NCBI RefSeq assembly: GCF_031085375.1
Contig: NZ_JAVCWF010000005.1
Coordinates: 1-46,991 of the forward strand
Source of the DNA: Lactiplantibacillus brownii
GTDB taxonomy: Bacteria; Bacillota; Bacilli; Lactobacillales; Lactobacillaceae
Length of the DNA: 46,991 nucleotides
Reading direction: 5' to 3'
This document shows positions 41,652 through 46,991 of this stretch, one piece after another. Positions within the stretch are counted from its first letter, which is position 1. Every line of letters starts with the position of its first letter. A program made the position numbers and the translations under genes. Below the pieces are notes generated by a model, which saw nothing but the letters and a program-made list of their open reading frames with translations, was not told where the DNA came from and did no database searches.

Positions 41652-42162
41652 TCATGGCCGGTGCGATTTTTAAAGCCCTAGGGGACAAGCTGGGGTCTAA
41701 ATCCAAGGGGACACGTTTGCCAGTGCGACTTCAATAAGTCTGGCTATACCACAACAAGGCTATCTGTACGGCTGGGTGGTGAATGGTGAGCGCGACCATT
41801 AACGGCGCGGGTGGTAAAACGAAGCTTCGGCTTGGTGCCATTGATTAGTTGGTGATCGAACAAAAATAAATACGTATCATCAACGCCTTCTAGGGCGTTT
41901 TTTAGTAGGCTAAACCGAAAACGTAGGTTTATAATGAGTGGTGGTAGCAATACCGCAATTGTACAGACAAGCGACGGGCGTTAACGACCGACGAACTAGG
42001 GGGAAACCTTAGCGTAGAATTGCACTCTGGTTCAGTTATTCCAAATAGCTGTTTCCAGGGAACAATTCTGCGCTCAAAACGTCACTCCCTCTAAACTGAA
42101 TGGAAAACCATAACCCGTCAAGTCAAAACCAACATTAGAATCAAGAAAGTTGATGATTTAAA
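41652..42162. other. Structured non-coding region
   Basis: No credible gene, but dense structure. There is a stem GTTGGTGAT/ATCATCAAC (41848-41884), directly followed by a terminator AACGCC/GGCGTT with T run (41882-41903, plus strand). A long-range 12-bp stem (42011-42022 with 42063-42074, one G.U) encloses a CTGG/CCAG inner stem. The base content is more GC-rich than the surroundings. It could be an untranslated regulatory RNA, an old oriT or an old replication region. Confidence 0.5.
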
Positions 42163-42441
42163 ATGCTTGATTTAAGAGATTGTGAGATTGCTTTTACCGG
42201 ACGTCTAACTACCATGACTCGGGATCAAGCTTTTAGTTTGGCGAAAGTCTTTGGGGCGAAACCACAAAATTGGGTTACGAAACAGACAGATTATTTAGTG
42301 GTTGGGTTAATTGAGACGGCTTTAGGTGAGGAGCCCATCACAAAAAAGTTATTGACGGGAACACCAACGATTTCAGAACGGGATTTTTTGGACTGGTGTC
42401 AGGCACGATTGGCGCAATGGTCTAGGAGTTTAGGCGGTTAA
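42163..42441 (+). CDS. Small BRCT-domain protein
   Basis: This 92-aa protein is almost entirely one BRCT domain: EIAFTGRLTTMTRDQAFSLAKVFGAKPQNWVTKQTDYLVVG followed by ISERDFLDWC, with the conserved Gly and Trp. Such domains are found at the ends of NAD-dependent ligase and of exonuclease proteins. A free-standing one could be a remnant or an adapter protein. No good ribosome site is visible ahead of the ATG. Confidence 0.75.
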   Translation: MLDLRDCEIAFTGRLTTMTRDQAFSLAKVFGAKPQNWVTKQTDYLVVGLIETALGEEPITKKLLTGTPTISERDFLDWCQARLAQWSRSLGG

Positions 42442-42667
42442 ATTCACAAAGTGAGTTTACTGATTTTTTGGGGATTTTTCATCTAGACCACTCCTCTACT
42501 GTCAAATTTCACAAAGGCCAAATAACGGATCGTTGTTTTATCAGGGAGTGAGCGGGTTACTTGGGATAAGTCACATTATGTTAACCTCTAAACCTGTTTC
42601 TATAATATTTTATTTTTTCGATCATTTTTGACTGCATATGATCGTTACAGGAAATCGAAAATGAAAG

Positions 42668-42952
42668 TTGTTTTCACAATCTACCAAAAGACAAAAAATT
42701 TCCCAATTAATTGATGTTTCTTTAAATAGAGGATTGACATATTTGCAAGCTGAAGGTGGTTATCAGCATGATCAAAAGCAAGTGATTTATTTGGTGGTTC
42801 AACCGCGGAAAATTCCACAATTGAAGCAATTAATTAAAGCGATTGATGAACGGGCATTTGTGACGGTACTGGATACCCATGAAGTGGTTGGAGAGGGCTT
42901 TAGTTATCAACGCAAAAGATACCATGTTAATTGGCAGCACAGTAAAGAATAA
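42668..42952 (+). pseudogene. C-terminal fragment of a YitT/DUF2179 membrane protein
   Basis: About 85 residues match the cytosolic DUF2179 domain at the end of YitT-family proteins: GLTYLQAEGGYQHDQKQVIYLVV, then LKQLIKAIDERAFVTVLDTHEVVGEGF. The membrane part is missing. Immediately before the match lies CACAATCTACC (42675-42685), an IS30-type right end, so the gene was probably cut by an IS that later vanished. The TTG at the frame start is inside that end and is not a real start. Confidence 0.7.
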
Positions 42953-43195
42953 AAATTAATAGCCGTTTTAATATGAAAAAACGGCTATAATCTACTAGTC
43001 ACTGATTAGAAAATTGTTGTTTTGATCACGTAGAGCAGTTGGGTATTGAACAATAACATATGTGAAAACGGCCAGGATTCAAATTTTATAGTTTTACTAT
43101 TGAGACAGCCTTGAAACCAATAGGTGTATTTTTTACAAGCCTTAAGTTTTGACAAGTATCAAGTAACTATTTTTTGAAATAATGCGGGGAAAATT

Positions 43196-43569
43196 ATGAA
43201 ACGAAATATTCAGTCTATCGGAAATACTATGCTCAGTATTATCAGTAGTACAGTTGTTGTATTATCATCTATGATTTTTTTGAAATGGGTAAGTAGTCAT
43301 ATTGTTGTTGCAGTTTTTCCATTTGTCATCTTTTACACGTTTAGAACAACCGGAATTTTTTTATTCGTGGCATAAGAACTAAGATAAATAGCTATATACT
43401 ACTAAAACTAGCTATCTATTGTGGCCTTTTAGGTTCATTATTTGGTTTAGTTGGGGTGTCATTTTTGGAATTAGAGCTTGTTTCAGGGTTATTTCTCGGG
43501 TTGAGTGCGGCTTGGCTACCAATGGCTAACAATACTATTAATTATTATAAATTTGAAAATCATTGGTAG
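43196..43569 (+). pseudogene. Small membrane protein, frameshifted, cut near an IS256-type element
   Basis: ATG at 43196 with GGGGA ahead reads MKRNIQSIGNTMLSIISSTV and hydrophobic helices, then stops at 43375. One extra T in the run of seven T at 43356-43362 would join it to the next frame, which continues as LLKLAIYCGLLGSLFGLVGV and further hydrophobic residues, ending at TAG 43567-43569 beside the IS end. Together it is a ~124-aa, 3-4-helix protein that looks like the first part of a transporter. Family not certain. Confidence 0.5.
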
Positions 43570-44497
43570 CGTCAAGAATCTTGTGTAAATGAAATGCCTT
43601 CGTACATATAATATGTATCTAACTTAAATAAATGATGCTTCCAAGGTGTCCTGGAGTCCTTTGAACCCTCGGTGGATCCGCTTCAGAGACTTCTCGTTAT
43701 AAACATTAAACTGAGAAACCAGGAAGCGATCCAGTGAATCTTCCGTTGGAAATTGTTCTTTGTGGTGGGTGGTGCGCTTGAGATGCTTATTAAAGTTCTC
43801 AATCAGGTTAGTGGCGTATAGTGATTGCCGGATAGCTGGTGGAAAGTCCATGAAAGTGAGTAAATTCGGCATTTTAAGCAGATCTTTGATTAATTTGGGA
43901 TAGGTCTGTATTGTGAAGCCAGTCGACGTTGCTGGAAAGCTTGAACCTGTTCATTGACGGCTTTAGTCATGTTGGAAACCGTGGCTTGGGAGTAGTGAGC
44001 ACCGTACATTTTCTCAATGAGTTCGGCAATTTCAGCAGTGGTAATTCCCTTGGTATACAACTGAATGACCGTTGTTTCTAAATTATCACTGTGCCGACCG
44101 TAGGCTGGCAAGGTATGATTTTCAAACCGGCCATTGCGATCTCGAGGAATGGTTAAGTTAAGTTGGCCGTACTTCGTATCAAACGAGCGCTCATAACTGC
44201 CGTTGCGGTTATTACCAGTGTTAATCCCAGCGTATGAGTAGCGTTCGTAACCCAAAAACTCTGCCAATTCGGTTTGAAGCAGCTGGTTAATCGCAATTTC
44301 GAGGTGGTGACGAAAAACTTCGTCCAAATCTTGCTTTTGGGCTAGTGCAGCGATAATTTCTGTGGTAAGTTCATTCATGGGGAATGCCTCCTGTGATGTT
44401 TTCTGTGGTTACTAAATATCATAAGGGAAGGCATTCCCTATTTCTATACAATTCAGAAATCTTTTATGCATTTACACAAGATATTTTACGCTCTCTT
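43565..44497 (-). mobile_element. IS256-family element with internal deletion
   Basis: Inverted ends of ~27 bp (43565-43591 and 44469-44495), with the core ATCTTGTGTAAATG identical on both sides, an IS256-like end. The flanks AAATCATT and AAATCAAT differ by one base and are likely the 8-bp target duplication. At ~930 bp it is ~400 bp shorter than usual because the middle of the transposase gene is gone. It could still be moved by a complete relative. Confidence 0.75.
43624..44378 (-). pseudogene. IS256-family (Mutator-type) transposase, middle deleted
   Basis: The N-terminal part (44378 down to about 43905) reads LAQKQDLDEVFRHHLEIAIN to AVNEQVQAFQQRRL. The C-terminal part, in another frame, reads YPKLIKDLLKMPNLLTF, ATNLIENFNKHLKR and on to the stop at 43624. 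About 150 residues between them, with the first two catalytic Asp, are missing, and the junction near 43905 shifts the frame. It cannot make an active transposase. Confidence 0.85.
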
Positions 44498-44631
44498 AAA
44501 TCAATATACAGTAAAGAAGTATTAAGCATATCAGACTAGTTTAAGCCTTATCAGCCGAGAATGAGTGATGTTGATATTGCCGAAGTACGTGATTAAGCCG
44601 GCCAAAGCCATTGAATTAATTATTTAATAAA

Positions 44632-44663
44632 TTGTTTATTTGTTTGTCTACTAATGATATAAT
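44632..44663 (+). promoter_or_regulatory. Promoter region of the second parA gene
   Basis: TATAAT at 44658-44663; TTGTTT at 44632-44637 is a possible -35, but the spacer is long (20 bp). The 12-mer TTTATTTGTTTG at 44635-44646 recurs downstream of the operon (45797-45808) and is a candidate binding site of the small partner protein. Confidence 0.5.
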
Positions 44664-44688
44664 TAAGCTAGATGAAGGAGGTATCAAG

Positions 44689-45495
44689 ATGAAGATTATT
44701 ACTTTTACTGCTATCAAGGGTGGTGTTGGTAAAACAACCTTGACTTTAAATTATGGTGATTGGTTAGCCAAACATGGTAAGAAGGTTCTATTAATCGATT
44801 TAGACCATCAGTGCAATTTAACAACCGTTTTTGAAAAGACACGACGAAACAATACCATCGCTGAAGCGTTTAAAGAAAATGACAATGCTCAAAAAGTAAA
44901 AATTGACAGTGTCGGACCGAATCTAGATTTAATAGCCGGTTTTATAGACCTAGATGTTTTAGGAAGTTATCTAGAAAATAACAGTAACAAAGAAATGATG
45001 TTGTTCATGTGGGTTAAAAACAACTCTGATTCATTAAGCTTAACCGACTATGACTATATCTTAATTGATACGCACCCAGATTTTAGCACCATCACTAAAA
45101 ACGCTATTGCTATCAGTAATTACCTGCTTAGTCCCATTACACCCAGTGAACATGGCTACAATGCCAAGTTTGACCTAGAAACACGACTCGAAAAATTCAG
45201 AAAATCACTTTTTGATTATCGAACTGGCGAAACTTACGTTGACGCAAAGCTTTTCTTTATCGGTAATATGATTAGACATAATACAAGCATGTCTCGCGAT
45301 TTGCTAAAACACATAGAAGGCGATGAAACAGTCGCAACTATATTTCCTGAAAGAGAGCTCTTTAATAAAGCTACTGCAAGACACGCTTCAATATTTGAAT
45401 TAGCCAATCATGATGAATCCATTTTAAAGCAAAATCAAAAGTTCATAGAACACGCCGATCATCTTTTTCAAGAATTAGCAAATAAAACCAAGTAA
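44689..45495 (+). CDS. parA: ParA-family partition ATPase (second system)
   Basis: This 268-aa deviant-Walker ATPase has Walker A KGGVGKTTL near the N-terminus, A' LIDLDHQCNLT and Walker B YILIDTHPD. The ATG at 44689 follows GAAGGAGG; a longer frame from 44632 would include promoter sequence and is rejected. It lies next to the replication gene and is probably the partition system that belongs to this replicon. It differs clearly from the ParA at 40.6 kb in length and sequence. Confidence 0.9.
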   Translation: MKIITFTAIKGGVGKTTLTLNYGDWLAKHGKKVLLIDLDHQCNLTTVFEKTRRNNTIAEAFKENDNAQKVKIDSVGPNLDLIAGFIDLDVLGSYLENNSNKEMMLFMWVKNNSDSLSLTDYDYILIDTHPDFSTITKNAIAISNYLLSPITPSEHGYNAKFDLETRLEKFRKSLFDYRTGETYVDAKLFFIGNMIRHNTSMSRDLLKHIEGDETVATIFPERELFNKATARHASIFELANHDESILKQNQKFIEHADHLFQELANKTK

Positions 45496-45508
45496 GGAGA
45501 GTTAGATT

Positions 45509-45757
45509 ATGAGTTTAGATTCATTCAATCATAAAAAAGACGAAGAAATGAGAGAAAGTTACGAAACTACATTGAAAGACAACAAGAAAGATGCAGTCGC
45601 ATTTTTGAAAAATATCAGCCGAAAGGAAGTAGAGCGTAAGCGATCAGTTACCTTCTCAATTACTGAAAGCCAACTAAAAAAAATGGATACGGCTGCCCGA
45701 AAAAACGGATTTAAAAATCGTTCAGAATTCTTAGCTTCAATCATAGATGCAATTTAG
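45509..45757 (+). CDS. Small ParA partner with C-terminal ribbon-helix-helix domain
   Basis: This 82-aa protein has an acidic/charged helical N-terminus (likely ParA contact) and a C-terminal stretch KRSVTFSITESQLKKMDTAA followed by GFKNRSEFLASIIDA, the pattern of a ribbon-helix-helix domain. It follows parA by 13 nt with AAGGAGAG ahead. It would bind the repeats around the operon, act as centromere protein and repress the operon. Confidence 0.8.
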   Translation: MSLDSFNHKKDEEMRESYETTLKDNKKDAVAFLKNISRKEVERKRSVTFSITESQLKKMDTAARKNGFKNRSEFLASIIDAI

Positions 45758-45771
45758 TAATTAAATAAATA

Positions 45772-45814
45772 ATTAATCAAACAAGCAAATTCACAATTTA
45801 TTTGTTTGATTAAT
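45772..45814. repeat. Inverted repeat behind the second par operon
   Basis: Perfect 13-bp arms ATTAATCAAACAA (45772-45784) and TTGTTTGATTAAT (45802-45814) around a 17-nt AT-rich loop. The right arm includes part of the 12-mer also found in the parA promoter. No T run follows, so a protein site (centromere) fits better than a terminator. Confidence 0.6.
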
Positions 45815-45931
45815 TTGCGCTTAGGTAAAAGCTAGTAAAGTGCACTGAACCAAATACGGTTGCCTGTAAGTAAGCGCTATGCTAGACTAAGATTAATTTG
45901 ACAACCAAATAAAGAGATCAAGCTAAACAGA

Positions 45932-45968
45932 AAAATCCCCGATTCACGAGGAATCGGGGATTTTAGGT
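45932..45968. terminator. Bidirectional terminator between par and rep
   Basis: Perfect 14-bp stem AAAATCCCCGATTC/GAATCGGGGATTTT (45932-45945, 45951-45964) with a 5-nt loop and A/T runs on the outside. Confidence 0.85.
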
Positions 45969-46039
45969 TTAACAAGTAGCTAATAGAGAGCTACTTAGAT
46001 TCAGACAATTTAGACCGCCAAGTTAAAATCGTCTGAACA

Positions 46040-46068
46040 TTGTTCTTAATTTGTAGGCTAATTATACC
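46040..46068 (+). promoter_or_regulatory. Promoter of repA
   Basis: TTGTTC (46040-46045), a 17-bp spacer and TATACC (46063-46068). It would give a leader of ~285 nt before the repA start, long enough to hold the hairpins and the antisense RNA target described in separate entries. Confidence 0.55.
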
Positions 46069-46120
46069 GCAAACCAGTCCTATGGGACAAGTGAAGGATA
46101 GTTAAAAACAAATTAAATCC

Positions 46121-46161
46121 AATGGACTAAGTAGCTAACCAATGCTATTTAGTCCATTTTT
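46121..46161 (+). terminator. Terminator-like hairpin in the repA leader (attenuator candidate)
   Basis: Perfect 10-bp arms AATGGACTAA (46121-46130) and TTAGTCCATT (46149-46158) with an 18-nt loop and a short T run. It lies inside the leader between the rep promoter and the start codon, so it could end repA transcription early. Confidence 0.6.
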
Positions 46162-46174
46162 GTTGTTAGAAATT

Positions 46175-46262
46175 AAAAAAGTTGCCGTATAGGCAACCCG
46201 AATAGACACATGCCGGTGAATTTACAAAGCCGATCACGTCCAATGTTCGCTTTGTAATTCAG
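46175..46262 (-). ncRNA. Putative antisense RNA controlling repA
   Basis: Minus-strand promoter: TTGTTT (46289-46294 on the complement) and TATGCT (46267-46272) with a 16-bp spacer. The RNA would start near 46260. It forms a stem-loop from a 13-bp inverted repeat (46217-46230 with 46249-46261, one bulge) and ends at a terminator stem GTTGCC/GGCAAC (46181-46197) followed by six T on the minus strand. It is fully complementary to the repA leader, as expected of copy-number control RNAs of this plasmid family. Ends are estimates. Confidence 0.65.
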
Positions 46263-46358
46263 TTAAAGCATATCAGATTTGTATTTTAAAACAAGTCAGA
46301 TGTTTTAGCAACTCTCTTTTAAGACGGCCTGTGTCAGTTAAGAAAGGGAGCTTTTATT

Positions 46359-46991
46359 ATGGATCAATCAAACTTTAACTTTACAAATGCTAAAAGAGCC
46401 TATGAAGTAAAGTTCTACGCTTTGCCGCAGATCTTACTCCAAGGAGAAAAATATAAGGATCTTAGCGATAGTGCCATTTTACTTTATTCGGTGTTACGCG
46501 ATCGTCTAAGTTACTCACTAAGCAATAATTGGGTTGACGAAAATAACAACGTATATTTCATATACACAAACAATGAACTAAAAGATTTACGAAACTGGTC
46601 AAATAATAAAATCAATAAGATTAAACACGAATTAATGGACGCAAACCTTTTGTATCAAAAACATATGGGTTTTAATCCAAGATCAGGCAAAAACGAACCA
46701 AATAGATTATATTTGGCAGATTTGGAAGTAACAGCAAAAGACGTTTATATTAAGCGAGAGCCAATAAAATCGCCTAAACCCCTTGGTACAAGCGGACTTC
46801 TCAAAAAGAGAAACCCGTATGATACCGTTGAACCCCTTGGTACAAGCGGACTTCTCAAAAAGAGAAACCCGTATGATACCGTTTCTGATACGTCTGAATC
46901 TCTTGGTACAAGCGGACTTCTCAAAAAGAGACAAGATCTAGACTATACTAATAATATAGATACTAATAGATATAATATAGATACTCAAAAG
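46359..46991 (+). CDS. repA: RepA_N-family replication initiator, 5' part (continues at base 1)
   Basis: This is the start of the plasmid replication initiator, which binds the origin and starts theta replication. The first ~130 residues match the RepA_N N-terminal domain (winged-helix type), with the recognisable stretch YALPQILLQGEKYKDLSDSA. The ATG follows the ribosome site AAAGGGAG at good spacing. The frame stays open for exactly 211 codons to the last base and joins base 1 in frame, giving a 364-aa protein with the C-terminal part at 1-462. Residues ~140-195 carry three copies of a PLGTSGLLKKR-type repeat, the translation of direct DNA repeats that probably form the origin. Family membership is clear; the join assumes that the molecule is circular. 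Confidence 0.9.
   Translation, partial: MDQSNFNFTNAKRAYEVKFYALPQILLQGEKYKDLSDSAILLYSVLRDRLSYSLSNNWVDENNNVYFIYTNNELKDLRNWSNNKINKIKHELMDANLLYQKHMGFNPRSGKNEPNRLYLADLEVTAKDVYIKREPIKSPKPLGTSGLLKKRNPYDTVEPLGTSGLLKKRNPYDTVSDTSESLGTSGLLKKRQDLDYTNNIDTNRYNIDTQK
46777..46931 (+). repeat. oriV: Iteron-like direct repeats inside repA, probable origin of replication
   Basis: Two adjacent 54-bp repeats (46777-46830, 46831-46884), identical but for the last base, and a third copy of their 30-bp core (46902-46931; cores 1 and 2 at 46782-46811 and 46836-46865). An AT-rich run with repeated ATAGATACTA-like steps follows to the end of the window, a likely melting region. In RepA_N plasmids the origin lies within the rep gene, between the conserved N-terminal domain and the C-terminal part, exactly as here. 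Confidence 0.75.

Noticed and set aside
41744..41950. Minus-strand frame of 68 codons in the structured region
   Set aside because: No ribosome site; it runs through a terminator and a stem, and the residues show no domain pattern.
44632..44688. Longer start for the second parA gene
   Set aside because: The extra 19 codons cover the promoter and ribosome site.
46777..46931. CRISPR-like repeats in repA
   Set aside because: The repeats are adjacent, in frame and inside a replication gene, without spacers.
46707..46934. Minus-strand frame with three repeats of SLFEKSACTKRF type
   Set aside because: Its repeats are only the complement of the iteron-like repeats in repA; no start signals.

Overview
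The window looks like a complete circular plasmid of 46,991 bp from a member of the Lactobacillaceae, opened inside its replication gene. A RepA_N-type initiator begins at 46359, reaches the last base in an open frame (633 nt, 211 codons) and continues in frame from base 1 to 462. The host assignment (Lactiplantibacillus plantarum or a relative) is an inference from the pGO1/pMRC01-like trs transfer genes, the MobQ-type relaxase, IS30/IS3/IS256-family elements of Lactobacillus type, the wzd-wze-wzb-epimerase-priming transferase gene order, and a 29-aa 'putative holin-like toxin'.

Layout. 1-4466: end of repA, a Fic-family gene with a small upstream partner, two small relaxosome-type genes on the minus strand, oriT, and the relaxase mobA. 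4490-19730: one long rightward conjugation operon. It holds a helix-turn-helix protein, a VirB2-like pilin, a VirB3-like protein, TrsD, VirB4 (TrsE), an EssB/YukC-like TrsF, the TrsG wall hydrolase, a thioredoxin-like protein, a split VirD4 (TrsJ+TrsK), a lipoprotein, VirB6 (TrsL), topoisomerase III, and an ArdC/LtrC-like antirestriction protein. 19740-19990: a type I toxin-antitoxin pair. 20481-35800: exopolysaccharide genes in two blocks. The first starts with an amber-interrupted epimerase and a C-terminally replaced priming transferase, then has glycosyltransferases, a pyruvyltransferase, a flippase and a polymerase that look foreign. The second, beyond an intact IS30, has wzd-wze-wzb, an intact epimerase, an intact priming transferase and a glycosyltransferase cut by an IS3-family element. 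Neither block is complete alone, but together they contain the parts of a Wzy-dependent pathway.

35790-44500: a graveyard of IS30, IS3 and IS256 pieces around a serine resolvase, a small two-gene operon, a complete ParA/ribbon-helix-helix partition locus, an unusual structured non-coding region, and fragments of a BRCT protein, a YitT-type protein and a membrane protein. 44640-46991: a second, unrelated ParA/ribbon-helix-helix locus and the replication control region. That region has a rep promoter, a leader with a terminator-like hairpin, a convergent antisense RNA, and iteron-like repeats inside repA that probably form the origin.

The most notable points are the replication control circuit, the two partition systems on one plasmid, the complementary decay of the duplicated EPS genes, the Fic protein lacking its catalytic His, and the structured non-coding region at 41.58-42.08 kb.
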